DNA of 64,000 bases from Flavobacterium ginsengisoli (GCF_029625315.1 NZ_CP121110.1:2223501-2287500); one strand, 5' to 3'. Counted from the first letter of the stretch, positions 7,936-19,493 are shown. Made by a program: numbers and translations. The notes: generated by a model from the sequence alone, not told the origin.

Positions 7936-10900
7936 ATGCAAAAAGTAAATGTTTGGAAGGAAAAAATAATCCTGCCAACTTATGAGGTGGGCAAACCTGA
8001 AAAAAATCCTGTATTTATTGAGAAAAGAGTGTATCAGGGAAGTAACGGATCGGTATATCCTTATCCGGTTATTGAAAAAATAGCGGACGAAAAAACAGAT
8101 AAAGAATATCAGGCCGTATATCTTGAAAATGAATTCCTTAAGATAATGATTCTGCCTGAACTTGGCGGAAGAGTTCATATGGCTTATGACAAAACTAAAA
8201 ACCGTCATTTTGTATATTACAATCAGGTTGTAAAACCTGCATTGGTAGGACTTACAGGTCCGTGGATTTCTGGCGGAATCGAATTTAACTGGCCTCAACA
8301 CCACAGACCAACTACATTTGACCCTGTAGATTTTACGATTGAAGAACATGAAGACGGAAGCGCAACGGTTTGGTGCAGCGAAGTTGAGCGTATGTTTAGA
8401 ACCAAAGGTATGGCTGGTTTCAGACTATATCCTGATAAAGCGTATTTAGAAATTAAAGCGCAATTATACAACAGAACGTCATTTCCACAGACTTTTTTAT
8501 GGTGGGCAAATCCTGCTGTAAAAGTAAACGACGATTATCAATCGGTTTTTCCGCCTGATGTAAATGCTGTTTTTGATCACGGAAAACGTGATGTTTCCTC
8601 TTTCCCAATTGCAAAAGGAACGTATTATAAAGTCGATTATTCGCCTGGAACAGATATTTCACGTTATAAAAACATTCCGGTTCCGACTTCTTATATGGCG
8701 ATTGCTTCAAAATATAATTTTGTTGGCGGATACGAAAATGATTCAAAAGGTGGTTTATTGCACGTTGCCAATCATCATGTTTCTCCAGGAAAAAAACAAT
8801 GGACTTGGGGACATGGCGATTTTGGACGTGCTTGGGACAGAAATCTTACTGATGAAGATGGTCCGTATATCGAATTGATGTGTGGTGTTTATACGGATAA
8901 TCAGCCTGATTTTACTTGGATTATGCCAGGCGAGCAAAAAGATTTCACACAGTATTTTATGCCATATCGTGATTTGGGAGTAGTAAAAAATGCAACCAAA
9001 AATGCGATGGTTAACTTAGAAAACATCGGCGATCAATTAGTTATTAAAGCATACACAACTGGAGTTTATCCAAAAACGACGGTGACTTTAAAAAATAATG
9101 GCTCAGTTTTATTCCAAAAACAATATGATGCATCGCCATACAATTCATTTGAAGAAACAATTGATTTCAATACCTCATCAGGTTTAGAAGGATTGTCAAT
9201 TACTGTAACAGATGCTGATGAAAAGGTTTTAGTAGATTGGAATTACGAAGCTCAAAACGAAGATGAGATTCCAGAAGCCGCAAAACCTGCTCTTGCACCT
9301 GAAGATATAGAAAATAACGAGCAATTATTCCTGACAGCGCAGCATTTAGAGCAATACAGACACGCCACTTATAGTCCGATTCCGTATTACGAAGAAGCGC
9401 TTAAACGTGATTCTGGTGATGTTCGTGCTAATAATGCAATGGGATTATGGCTGATGCGTCGAGCAAAATTTGCAGAAAGTGAGCCATATTTCAGAGTCGC
9501 TATTAAAACGCTTACACAGCGAAATCCAAATCCGTATGATGGAGAAGCGTATTTCAATTTAGGATTGTCACTTAAATATCAAAATAAAAACGAAGAAGCA
9601 TACGATGCTTTTTACAAATCGACTTGGAATGCAGCTTGGCAGAATCAGGGTTATTTTTATGTAGCGCAGCTTGATGCTTTAAAAGGTGATTTCGATTCAG
9701 CTTTAACTCACATTCAAAAAGCGATTTCTAAAAATACAGAAGATCATAAAGCATTGCATTTGCAGGTGGCTTTTCTTAGAAAATTAAACCGAAAAGAGAA
9801 AGCGCTTCAGCTTGCTAATGCTTATTTAGAGAATGATTCTTTCAATTTTGGACTGCTATTCGAAAAGTATCTTCTAAGTAATGACAAACAGGATTTAACG
9901 TATTTAAATGCACTTATTCGAAACAACATTCATACGTATATCGAATATGCCTTAGATTACAATGCAGACAGGTTTGTATCAAGAAGCTTCTGCTTTATTA
10001 AGTGAAGGATTAAAAGACGAAAATACCTATCCGATGGCTTGGTATTTTGCGGGTTCGTTTTATGAAAAGCTGAATGATTTTAATCAAGCTGAAAAATGTT
10101 TCAAGATGGCTTCTCAAGCAAAACCTGATTATTGTTTCCCAAATCAGATTGAAGTCTGCTTTGGTGCTTTCAGAAGTTATCGAGAAACAGACTAACGATG
10201 CAAAAGCGCTGTATTATCTAGGAAACTTTTGGTATGCATCAAAATTTTATGATGATGCGATTTCGTGTTGGGAAAAATCGGTTTCAATTGATGATAGTTT
10301 TCCAACTGTACACCGTAATCTTTCATTGGCTTATTACAACAAATTGAACGATGAGCAAAAAGCACTAGCAAGTCTGGAAAAAGCATTTTCACTTGATTTG
10401 GAAGATGCAAGAATTCTAATGGAATTGGATCAGTTGTACAAACGTTTAAATAGAGATTTGGTTTTCAGGTTGGCCTTCTTAGAAAAACATTTAGAATTGG
10501 TTATTCAAAGAGATGACGTGTATTTAGAAAGAGTTGCTTTGTATAATCTTTTAGGGAAACACGATAAAGCACTTACGTTACTGCAAAACCGAATGTTCCA
10601 TCCTTGGGAAGGCGGTGAAGGAAAAGTAAGCGGACAATATTTGATTTCTTTAACTGAAATTGCAAAACAGGAAATTACGCAAGGAAACTATGATAAAGCC
10701 ATAGCGCTTTTGGAACAAGCACAAATTTATCCTGATAATTTAGGTGAAGGAAAATTACCTGGAGCACAGGAAAATGATATCCATTACTGGCTTGGTGTTG
10801 CTTATGAAAAGAAAAGCGATCTACAACAAGCTAATAATTGGTGGGAAAAAGCAACGCAAGGTTTAGAAGAACCAACAGCGGCTATTTTTTATAATGACCA

Positions 10901-11255
10901 ACAGCCTGACAAAATTTTCTATCAGGGCTTGGCTTATCTGAAATTAAATGATTTTGCTGAAGCGAATAAACGTTTTGAAAAGCTCGTAGCATACGCAAAA
11001 AAACACGTAAACGATCATGTTACGATTGATTATTTTGCGGTATCACTTCCAGATCTTATGATTTGGGAAGATGATCTGGACAAACGAAACAAAATTCACT
11101 GCTTGTATATGCAAGGATTAGGTCTTTTAGGTCTTGATAAAAAAGCTGAAGCAGAACAAACTTTTAATAGTGTTCTAGCAGAAGAGAAAAGCCATTCAGG
11201 GGTTACGATACATTTATCTCTTCTAAAAAATGAAGAATCAGTTTTTATAGGTTAA
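7936..11255 (+). CDS. DUF5107 domain protein with TPR repeats, two frameshifts
   Basis: Three overlapping frames make one protein of about 1105 residues. The N-terminal ~430 residues form a beta-rich, mutarotase-like domain (DUF5107), with LPELGGRVHMAYDK and GGIEFNWPQHHRPT as marks. The rest is a long array of tetratricopeptide-like repeats (for example VRANNAMGLWLMRRAKFAESE and AYFNLGLSLKYQNKNEEAYDA, each given only in part). Frames break at GCAGAC 9964-9969 and GTCTGC 10154-10159. Removing one base at each gives DYNAAGLYQEA and NQIEAALVLSEV, so the gene is probably intact. No signal peptide is seen. Proteins of this layout commonly sit beside sugar transporters in Bacteroidota, as here. Biochemical function is unknown; carbohydrate binding or hydrolysis is plausible from the mutarotase-like fold. 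Confidence 0.82.
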
Positions 11256-11276
11256 TATAAAAACAGTTTTTTGAAG

Positions 11277-11312
11277 AAAAAGGTTTGATGATTCATTTCA
11301 TCAAACCTTTTA
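11277..11312. terminator. Bidirectional terminator between convergent genes
   Basis: AAAAGGTTTGATGA pairs with TCATCAAACCTTTT around a 8-nt loop, with T runs on both strands. It lies between the convergent DUF5107/TPR and GH92 genes and can serve both. Confidence 0.8.
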
Positions 11313-11341
11313 TTTTTTCTAATATATAAAAATAGGAAAAT

Positions 11342-13609
11342 TTAATTTGCAGGTCTATCTTCTGTTCTTATTCCCCATTTTTTATTAGGTTTTGATCCCA
11401 TAACAAATTCTAAAGTTCCTCCGGAATCCAAATCTGACTGCTTAATAAAGGTTTTAGTGTAAGTCTTACCATTTAGTTTTGCGCTCTGAATGTAAACATT
11501 TTGATCTGATACATTTTTGGCAGTTACTTTAAACGTTTTTCCGCCTTGCAATTCAATTATTGCTTCTTTCAAAATTGGAGAGCCAATAACATACATTCTG
11601 TTTGCTGGATTTACAGGATAAAATCCCATTGCGCTAAAAATATACCAAGCCGAAAGTTCACCGCAATCGTCATTTCCAGAATAACCTGATGAAGTAGTAT
11701 TGTACATCTTTTTCATGATATCAGCAGTATATTTTTGCGTTTTCCAAGGCTGACCTGCGTAGTTGTACAAATACGCAATATGATGGCTTGGTTCGTTTCC
11801 GTGAGCATATTGCCCAATAAAACCTGAAGCATTATCATTTACTTCTTCTGGTTTATCTTCTAAAGTAAAAAATGTATCTAGTTTTTTAGTGAACAATTGA
11901 TCATTTCCAACTAAGCCAATCAGTCCTTTTACATCCTGAGGAACATACCAAAAGTATTGCCATCCATTTCCTTCTGTAAACGGATAACCGCCATTAGCGC
12001 CATATTTTAAAGGATCAAATGGACCAATCCAATTTCCTTTATCATCTTTAGCTCTAAAAAAACCAATTTCTTTATCGTATAGATTTCTATAAAACTGAGA
12101 GCGTTTTGTAAAATGATTATAGTCTTCTATTTTAACTAATTTCTTTGCTAATTCAGCCACACACCAATCATCGTAAGCCATTTCTAAAGTAAGTGAAACC
12201 GATTGTGATTTTAAGTTTTCTGGAATATATCCAAACTTTTCCCAGATACCAAACGGAGATCCAGGGTGTTCGCGCATTGCTGAGTTCTTAATAGCCTCAT
12301 AAGCCAAATTGGAATCAATTCCTGGTAAATTCTTCATTACTGCATCTGCAATTACTGGAATAGCATGATTTCCAATCATACAATAATTTTCTTGTCCCCA
12401 TAGTTGCCAAATTGGTAAATAGCCAAAAACTTTATAATACGCCAGCATGCTGTTTACGAAATCGGCTGAACGTTCTGGCTGAATTAAAGTGTATAACGGA
12501 TGCGCTGCACGATACGTGTCCCACAAAGAAAAGGTAGAATAATAAGGTTTTGAAGCCTTTTTAACTGTAAAATCTGCCGAAGGATAATCGCCATTTACAT
12601 CCGACAAAGTATTTGGCTGAATATAAGTGTGATACAAAGCAGTGTAGAAAATCTGTTTTTGCTCGTCTGTGCCATCAATTTTTATTTTACCGAGTTCTTT
12701 TTCCCAAACGGCATCTGCCTCTTTTACCTTTTTTTCAAAATCCCAAGCAGGAATTTCAGACTCTACATTCAATCGTGCATTTTCTATACTTGTTGCAGAG
12801 ATTCCCACTTTTACAAAAACTTCCTGCTGTTTTGAAACATCAAAATCTAATATGGCTCTTATGGCATTTCCGTTTACTATTCTAGCATTATCATAACTAT
12901 TACCGCCGTCTTTAACATGATTACGAATTATAGGTTGTGAAAACTCTGCATGAAAATATACTTTTCGCATAGGCGCCCAACCTGTAATAATGCGATATCC
13001 TTCAACTGTATGATTATTTGGAAATGATAATTGGGAGGCAATAATTCGCGTGTTCCAATCTGATTTTTTCATCGAATGATCTAAATCGATGATAATATGC
13101 GCTTCTTTATTTTTAGGAAAACTGTATTTATGAAAACCCGCTCGTGTAGTTGCCGTTAATTCTGCTTTTACCTGATAATCTAATAATTGAACACTGTAAT
13201 AACCAGGTTTTGCTGTTTCATTTTTATGAGAGAATTTCGACTGATAGGCATTTTCTCCTTCAGCTTCTTTCACAATTGCACCGCTAAAAGGCATCAGCAT
13301 TACATCAAATAATTCAGCTACGCCTGTTCCGCTTAAATGAGTGTGGCTAAAGCCTGCAATTGTGGTGTCATTGTAATTATAACCGCAGGCTACACTCCAA
13401 TCCGGTGTACTGCGCGTATCTGGACTAAGCTGTACCATTCCAAAAGGAACTGTGGCACCAGGAAAATTATTTCCAGACAAAGGCGATCCATCTGCTGCTC
13501 CCGTTCCAATAAACGGATTTACATGTGAAGTGACTTTTTCTTTAGTTTGTGCTCCAAGAATTATGGAGCTCAAGATAGCACCACAAAGTATTATTTTATT
13601 GAGATTCAT
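11342..13609 (-). CDS. Glycoside hydrolase family 92 alpha-mannosidase
   Basis: A secreted exo-alpha-mannosidase of 755 residues, typical length for GH92, calcium-dependent enzymes acting on alpha-mannosides of N-glycans or mannans. The mature N-terminus starts with the hallmark VNPFIGTGAADG, then NNFPGATVPFGMVQLSPD. Later motifs are WDTYRAAHPL, GNHAIPV and the C-terminal GNDDCGELSAWYIFSAMGFY, which holds the conserved catalytic-region residues. I choose the ATG at 13609 (MNLNKIILCGAIL...), which gives a clear signal peptide ending near GAQT. A longer frame back to 13705 has no such feature. It is followed downstream by a terminator. Upstream is a repeat-rich gap, so it may have its own promoter. 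Confidence 0.92.
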   Translation of the reverse strand: MNLNKIILCGAILSSIILGAQTKEKVTSHVNPFIGTGAADGSPLSGNNFPGATVPFGMVQLSPDTRSTPDWSVACGYNYNDTTIAGFSHTHLSGTGVAELFDVMLMPFSGAIVKEAEGENAYQSKFSHKNETAKPGYYSVQLLDYQVKAELTATTRAGFHKYSFPKNKEAHIIIDLDHSMKKSDWNTRIIASQLSFPNNHTVEGYRIITGWAPMRKVYFHAEFSQPIIRNHVKDGGNSYDNARIVNGNAIRAILDFDVSKQQEVFVKVGISATSIENARLNVESEIPAWDFEKKVKEADAVWEKELGKIKIDGTDEQKQIFYTALYHTYIQPNTLSDVNGDYPSADFTVKKASKPYYSTFSLWDTYRAAHPLYTLIQPERSADFVNSMLAYYKVFGYLPIWQLWGQENYCMIGNHAIPVIADAVMKNLPGIDSNLAYEAIKNSAMREHPGSPFGIWEKFGYIPENLKSQSVSLTLEMAYDDWCVAELAKKLVKIEDYNHFTKRSQFYRNLYDKEIGFFRAKDDKGNWIGPFDPLKYGANGGYPFTEGNGWQYFWYVPQDVKGLIGLVGNDQLFTKKLDTFFTLEDKPEEVNDNASGFIGQYAHGNEPSHHIAYLYNYAGQPWKTQKYTADIMKKMYNTTSSGYSGNDDCGELSAWYIFSAMGFYPVNPANRMYVIGSPILKEAIIELQGGKTFKVTAKNVSDQNVYIQSAKLNGKTYTKTFIKQSDLDSGGTLEFVMGSKPNKKWGIRTEDRPAN

Positions 13610-13645
13610 TTTGTAAAGATTTTGAAATATGATTTCATTTTTTTG

Positions 13646-13881
13646 AATTGCCTCCAGCTTTAGCTGTAGGTTATTGAAATTAGATTCAAATAAGGCTTTA
13701 GCCAAAACACTACGATTTTGGCTAAAGCCCTTTGTTTAATAGACTTTTATAAACCTCCAGCTAAAGCTGGAGGCAATTCAGTCACTGTTTTACTCCTGCA
13801 AGGTTTTCAAAACCTTGTAGGTATTATATTTTAAATCGAGATAAAAAAACTAAACCTACAAGGTTTTAAAAAACTTGCAGG
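13646..13881. repeat. Cluster of flavobacterial intergenic hairpin repeats
   Basis: Five short palindromes lie between GH92 and GH95: GCCTCCAGCTTTAGCTG (13650 area), the GGCTTTAGCC...GGCTAAAGCC stem 13694-13729, the perfect palindrome CCTCCAGCTAAAGCTGGAGG 13754-13773, and two copies of the CTACAAGGTTTTnAAAACCTTG type at 13796-13820 and 13855-13881. Another copy of the last type is at 16321-16346. They look like dispersed REP-type elements and may also end the GH95 transcript. Confidence 0.7.
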
Positions 13882-13895
13882 ATTACTACCCCAAC

Positions 13896-16236
13896 TTATA
13901 ATTTAGAAGAAGTAATCTCTTTCAATTCACCATTCACTTTTACTTTCACCTTTGTTGGTACAGGAGATAAAACTTCATATTTCGTCACTTTACCTTTTTC
14001 CCATTTCATGTTTATAGTAAAATTTCCTTCTGCTTTAAGTCCTTTTACTTCGCCTTCTTTTAGCCAAGCGTCTGGCATTGCCGGCAATAATTCGATAAAT
14101 CCTGCATGGCTTTGTATTAGCATTTCTCCAATTCCTGCCGTAGCTCCAAAATTTCCGTCAATTTGAAAAGGCGGGCCAGCAGAAAGCAGATTCGGATAAA
14201 CTCCTCCTCCGGCTCCGTAATTGATATTTGTTGCAAGAGTTGGCCTTAAAATGGTTTTCAATAATTTATAAGCTCTGTTTCCGTCTTTTAATCTAGACCA
14301 GAAAAGCATTTTATAAGCAATTGACCAACTTGGGCCGTCGTCTCCTCTAACTTCTAAAGTTTTCTTTGTCTGCTTCTGCTAAATCTGGAGTACTTTCTGG
14401 GGTTATTAAAGAGGCTGGATATAATCCGTACAAATGAGAAACGTGACGATGCTGCGGATCTGGCTCTTTATAAGGTTTCAGCCATTCCTGAATTCTTCCG
14501 TCTGGACCAATAACTCCTGAAGGCGGTAATAATTTCAGCCTTTTTTCCAAATCATTTCGCAATTCAGAATCGATTCCGAGTTTTTCAGAAGCTGTAATTA
14601 CACCATTAAACAATTCACGTACAATTTGATTGTCGATTGTCGGCCCCATGCAAACATGCGCGTCCTGACCATTTGGAAGCAAAAATGAATTTTCTGGCGA
14701 TACTGATGGCGAAGTTACTAGCCAACCTGTTTCTGGATCTTTTACCAACATGCTGTTGTAAAACTGAGTCGCTCCTTTGATTATCGGATAAATTTCTGCT
14801 AGATAATTTTGGTCTTTGGTATACAAATAATGATTCCATAAATTGTTGCAAAGCCAGCCTGATCCTGCTTTTGCAATTCCCCAAGAAGCGCTTTCTCCTG
14901 GTTCTGTAAATCCCCAGACGTTCGTGATTACATGCGCCACCCATCCATCAGCATTGTAATAGGCTTTTGCCGTTTTTTCTCCGTAAGGAACCATTTCTTT
15001 TACCAAGTCTTTTAGCGGAAGATTCAATTCAGATAGATTTCCTGTTTCTAATGCCCAATGATTCATCTGAACATTTACGTCAAGATGATAATCGCCATTC
15101 CACGGAGTTTGAACCTGATGCGCCCATAATCCTTGCAAATTTGGAGGCAGCAATCCGACTCTTGTACTGCTAATGCTTAAATAACGTCCGTATTGGTAAA
15201 ACAAAACAGGAAGCTCAGTATCTGAATCTGGTTCTTTTAAAAACGCATCTAAACGTTCATTTGTAGGCAATGTTTTTTGAACTGGTTTTCCAAAATTTAA
15301 AGCCACGCGATTAAACAGTTTCTGATAATTTTGAATATGTATTTTCTTCTGATCGTCGTATTTTTTCTCCATCGCTACATCCAAAATTTTATCTACAGAA
15401 GACTCAAAACTTTTATCTTTAAAATCTGTTCCTGCTGAAATGTACAGAATTACTTCAGTTGCATTTTTTACTTCAATGGTATTATTGGCATAAAAAGCGC
15501 TTCCATCTGTAATTTTAGCTTTTACTTTGGCTTTATATTTCATCCCTTTTCCGTCAATTCCATTGTTCAATTGTCCTGTCATTACAAGAGAATTGTCATT
15601 TTCGTTTTCGGTTTTAAAATGTTCTGGTCTATTCAACTGAACTGTGAAATTCAATTTTCCTTTTTTGCTTGAAGTCAATTTCACAAAAAGAGCATCATCG
15701 TCAAAACCTGCAAAATATTCCCGTTTATACGTTACTCCGTCAATCGCAAATTGAGTTGAAGCGAGAGCGGTTCGAATGTTTAGATTTCTGGTGTAATTTA
15801 CAGGTTGAGATTTAGTTTTATAATCAAATTTTAATGTCATGTCAGCCAAAACCTGATAGCATCCAAATTGTACATTGGCACCGTCACCGCTTCCTGAACC
15901 AGGACCTGTACAAACAAAATTTTGATTGATAAGCTGTTCAGCTTCACTGTTTTTATTGGCCAATAATAATTCTCTTATTTGCGGCAAAAAAGTATACGCT
16001 TTATAATTATTTGCATCTTGCGAAGATCCGCTCCAAAGTGTTATATCATTTAGGACTAATTTTTCGGTTTCAATTCCGCCATCAGGCATAATTCCTAAAC
16101 GCCCGTTTCCTAAAGGCAATGTTTCTTCCCATTGAGAAGCTGGTTTTGTATACCATAGTTCTAGCTGATTATTTTGCGAATAACCTAGAAATGGCAGTAG
16201 TACAAAAAGAAACCGTTTGATTATTTTCATATTCAT
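13896..16236 (-). CDS. Glycoside hydrolase family 95 (alpha-L-fucosidase/alpha-L-galactosidase), one frameshift
   Basis: Two frames (16236-14347 and 14309-13896) join to one GH95 enzyme of about 779 residues, the normal size. The N-terminus has a signal peptide (KRFLFVLLPFLGYSQ). GH95 motifs seen: PLGNGRLGIMPDGG, LQGLWAHQVQTPWNGDYHLDVN (part), GWVAHVITNVWGFTEPG and RHVSHLYGLYP, with the FQIDGNFGATAGIGEML stretch in the C-terminal part. The break is at GTCTGC 14368-14373; removing one base gives AEAAKKTLEVRGDDGPSW, the expected family sequence across the joint. It would act in the periplasm on alpha-1,2-linked fucose or L-galactose. Substrate choice cannot be made from what is visible. Confidence 0.88.
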
Positions 16237-16320
16237 AGTTTTATTCTTTTGCCACAGATTAAAGAAATTATAATAATTTTTAATCTGCCCTAATTTGTAT
16301 TAAAAAACTTTAAAAAATTT

Positions 16321-16346
16321 CTACAAGGTTTTTAGAAACCTTGTAG
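16321..16346. repeat. Intergenic hairpin repeat (CTACAAGG type)
   Basis: CTACAAGGTTT and AAACCTTGTAG form a perfect 11-bp stem with a short loop. It is the same family as the copies at 13796 and 13855 and lies just after the GH2 stop, where it could terminate that transcript. Confidence 0.65.
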
Positions 16347-16357
16347 AAATAGAACTT

Positions 16358-19303
16358 TTATTTATTGTATGGAATCGCTTTTACAACTGGCTTTTCTCCA
16401 TTTTTTAAAGCTGATTCATCAAATTCTATTATAACTTCTTTGCTTTCTCCTTTTAACAAAGTGAAATAGCTGTCGCTTGCAATTGCGGGTAATATCTGAG
16501 TTCCTAATTTATCATTTAAAACCTGCATCTGAATTCCAAAAGCAATTCCTGACGTACTAGAAACTTTTGCTTTTACCACATATTTTCCGTTTTGTTTTAC
16601 CACTTTCGAAGTTACATTTACGTTTGCCTTTGGCAGATTGTTCAATGCTGTAAAGTCTTTCATATTGGTTCCTCTCCAATAAAAATTCTCACTGATTACC
16701 TTGTTCTGAGCGTCTTTTAGCTTTAAGCGAATAAAATGCACTGGACTTAAATCTGAAGTATCTGTACTATTTTCTGCTCCAAAAACCTGAAAATCGTATA
16801 AAGAATAACCCCATCCAGAACCTCGTTTTATGCCTAACATTCGAACATAACGTCCTTTTACCTCATCAAATGCTATATTTTGAAGTCCTTGTTTTCCGTC
16901 TTTTATTACACTTGCATCGGTCCAGTTTTTTGCATCTGAACTTATCTGAATTTTATATTCTTTCCCAAAAGCATTTTCCCAATTTAGAGTCACGCGATTG
17001 ATCACGTATTCGTTTTCAAGATCTACGTAAATCCATTCATTGTCTGTTGAATTACTTGCCCATCTGGTATTAGAATCACCGTCAACAATGTCTTTTACAT
17101 TTCCTCCATCTGTAGAAGATGCTGTAACATTCTTTTGAAAAGCCAAATCTTTCTGATTCGAGTAAAACGGAATCACAAAGCTTTCTGTTGCTGTATTTGA
17201 ATAAGAATCTACAACTGCATTTTGTTGGAATTTCGTCACTGCTTTACCATCTAAATTGTAGACAATAGCTTCTGCCTTTAGATTTTTATAATCGGTTCCT
17301 GTGGTATTAATTACTTTAACCGAATTATTCACTGGACTCCACTGAATGTGCATAGGCTCACAAGCCGATTTTACGCCCCAATAGGCTCCCGTTAAATCAT
17401 AATAATAATCGTAAGTCTGCCACACCATACTTGGATAAGACGATTGGCTCATCCAGATCATAATTCCCGAAGCGTCTTCCCACATATGGTCTAACCATCC
17501 TTCGTACATGGCTTTGTTAGTTTCAATGTTTAATAATTGGGCTTTTCTTGTGTATTCTTCCAAATTATTAGGTTTTCCATAGCGCTCGTTTATGCTTTTA
17601 TCATAATTATCTGGAGTTGCATTAAATGCTTTTTGTCCAAAGAAATGCTTGTCCCACATATCGTTTCTTGGCCACCAGTCTTTTTCTGGAATAAATTTCT
17701 TGAAGCTTTCTATATTAGGAAAAACGGCTGTTCCAATTTCAGATCTTAAACCCCAGCTTGGACCGTCGCCTGTTCCTGCATAAGGTTCTGGATATTTTGT
17801 AAAATAGAATCTTGGATCTTTATTTCCCCAAAGTCCGCTTCCACTTAAATTTCCTGTATTGGAGCATGGTTGATAATAACGATCATTGTTGTCGAATGTT
17901 TTAATATTTTCGGCAATCCAACCATTTAATGGAGGTTGCGGAAGACCTTCGTTATTGCCGCACCAAAGTGCAATACTTGCATGGTTTCTAACGCGTTTTA
18001 TTTTCTCGATTACATTACTGTTGAAAACGTGAATATCTAATGGCAGATTTGGATTGGCATTCAGCCAGAAATCATCCCAAACCATTATACCGTATTTATC
18101 GCAGGCTTGATAAAATTCGTCGTCTGTAGTTGATCCTAACCAATTGCGAATGATATTGTAATTCATTTCTTTATGAAGTTTGACTTTCAAGTCGTATTCT
18201 TCGCCTCTGCATCTCAGCATGTATTCGCTCATTCCCCAGTTTCCTCCTTTCAAGAAAACACGTTTTCCGTTAATGGAAATATGGAGCACGCCACCTTCTG
18301 TATCATAAGTATATTTTTTGATGCCAAAAGTTATTTTCTGGCTATCTGAAACTACATTTCCAATTTTAAACGTAAACTGACAAGTGTATAAATTAGGATC
18401 TCCGTAACCGTTTGGCCACCATAATTTCGGATTTTGAATGGAAAGTTCTGGAAACTGTTCTTTTGTTAATTTTACATTTGTAATTCCATCGGCATCAAGA
18501 CTTACTTTTTTAGAAAAAGTGATATTTCCTGGCATAATAACTCCGGTAAGAACACCTTCCTGATTTTGTGCTGATGAATTTTTAAGGTCTACTTTTATTT
18601 CAAGATCGGCACGAGCATTTGTTGGCAAACTGGTATGAACCCAAGGATCTGCAATAGTTACTTTATCGGTGTTGCTTAAGAAAACGTCATCTGTAACACC
18701 TGAATTTAATCCTGGAACATATGGCATCCAGTCCCAGCCAGCGCTAGAAATATAAGTCGGACTTCCGTAATTGTTTAAAGGCTGTTTAGGAATGCTTACC
18801 AAAATGTTTAAAACGTTTTTTGCTTTACGATGCACCAATTTTGTAATATCAAATTTTCCTCGCTGCATCATACCGCTTAAAACTGCGATTTTTTTTCCGT
18901 TAAGGTAAATTTCTCCTTCGCGATTTATTCCTTCAAAATTAAGCCAGATAATTTCTTTAGTGAAGTTTTCGGGAATCGTAAATTCTGTTCGATACCAGAA
19001 ACTGCGGTCATATTTTGCTTTGTCGACTTGATAAATATTATCGCCGAAATTTGGATCTTTTTCTAATCCGCTTACTACATAAGAATTAAAGACAGTTCCC
19101 GGAACAACTGCTTTTACCCAATCGGCATCTGAATAGTTTGGAGTAAATATTTTAAGACTGTCTTTTCCAATTTCTGCTTGGGGTTTTACTTTCCAAGCAA
19201 TATCAGAAGAATTTAAGCTTACTCTATTTTGAGCATAAAAATTTAACGATAGGGCATTTAAAACAAATAAATAGAGATAAAACTGAATAGTATAGAATTT
19301 CAT
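16358..19303 (-). CDS. GH2 exo-beta-glycosidase (beta-mannosidase/exo-glucosaminidase type) with discoidin-like domain
   Basis: A secreted 981-residue enzyme. After a signal peptide (ending near LNFYAQ) come the GH2 sugar-binding fold (residues 60-200, with WYRTEFTIP and NFEGINREGEIYLNGKKI in part), the immunoglobulin-like domain and the barrel. The acid/base Glu is in WCGNNEG and the nucleophile is most likely the Glu in LRSEIG. Around residues 730-850 an F5/8 type C (discoidin, CBM32-like) domain is inserted: VTASSTDGGN...VDGDSNTRWAS, then WIYVDLENEYVINRVTLNW in part, and ending YSLYDFQVFG. The C-terminal Ig-like domain follows. The layout matches exo-beta-glucosaminidases and beta-mannosidases of GH2. 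It is downstream of SusC/SusD, probably in the same operon. Confidence 0.87.
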   Translation of the reverse strand: MKFYTIQFYLYLFVLNALSLNFYAQNRVSLNSSDIAWKVKPQAEIGKDSLKIFTPNYSDADWVKAVVPGTVFNSYVVSGLEKDPNFGDNIYQVDKAKYDRSFWYRTEFTIPENFTKEIIWLNFEGINREGEIYLNGKKIAVLSGMMQRGKFDITKLVHRKAKNVLNILVSIPKQPLNNYGSPTYISSAGWDWMPYVPGLNSGVTDDVFLSNTDKVTIADPWVHTSLPTNARADLEIKVDLKNSSAQNQEGVLTGVIMPGNITFSKKVSLDADGITNVKLTKEQFPELSIQNPKLWWPNGYGDPNLYTCQFTFKIGNVVSDSQKITFGIKKYTYDTEGGVLHISINGKRVFLKGGNWGMSEYMLRCRGEEYDLKVKLHKEMNYNIIRNWLGSTTDDEFYQACDKYGIMVWDDFWLNANPNLPLDIHVFNSNVIEKIKRVRNHASIALWCGNNEGLPQPPLNGWIAENIKTFDNNDRYYQPCSNTGNLSGSGLWGNKDPRFYFTKYPEPYAGTGDGPSWGLRSEIGTAVFPNIESFKKFIPEKDWWPRNDMWDKHFFGQKAFNATPDNYDKSINERYGKPNNLEEYTRKAQLLNIETNKAMYEGWLDHMWEDASGIMIWMSQSSYPSMVWQTYDYYYDLTGAYWGVKSACEPMHIQWSPVNNSVKVINTTGTDYKNLKAEAIVYNLDGKAVTKFQQNAVVDSYSNTATESFVIPFYSNQKDLAFQKNVTASSTDGGNVKDIVDGDSNTRWASNSTDNEWIYVDLENEYVINRVTLNWENAFGKEYKIQISSDAKNWTDASVIKDGKQGLQNIAFDEVKGRYVRMLGIKRGSGWGYSLYDFQVFGAENSTDTSDLSPVHFIRLKLKDAQNKVISENFYWRGTNMKDFTALNNLPKANVNVTSKVVKQNGKYVVKAKVSSTSGIAFGIQMQVLNDKLGTQILPAIASDSYFTLLKGESKEVIIEFDESALKNGEKPVVKAIPYNK

Positions 19304-19347
19304 TGTTATTTGAATGATTATAAAATTGTAATTTATTAAAATAGGAG

Positions 19348-19415
19348 TGCCATTTTGGGCTCAGTTTCTAACAGAAAAGCTCAGTACTGTTACTACACCT
19401 ATACCCAAAATGGCA
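19348..19415. repeat. Long inverted repeat between SusD and GH2
   Basis: TGCCATTTTGGG (19348-19359) and CCCAAAATGGCA (19404-19415) are exact inverted copies, with a further GCTCAG/TGAGC-like pairing inside. In the minus-strand transcript this makes a strong stem-loop between SusD and GH2. It could reduce read-through or protect the upstream susCD message. Confidence 0.6.
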
Positions 19416-19493
19416 TTACAAATCAAAACTGTGATATTAACCAAATCACATGACCAAAAAATAAAAAATTACTATTTAAAGTTTTTTTAGATA

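Noticed and set aside
12613..12896. Three overlapping plus-strand frames inside GH92
   Set aside because: They are antisense shadows of a strongly conserved gene.
13610..13705. Upstream extension of the GH92 frame
   Set aside because: It would put 32 residues in front of a clear signal peptide.
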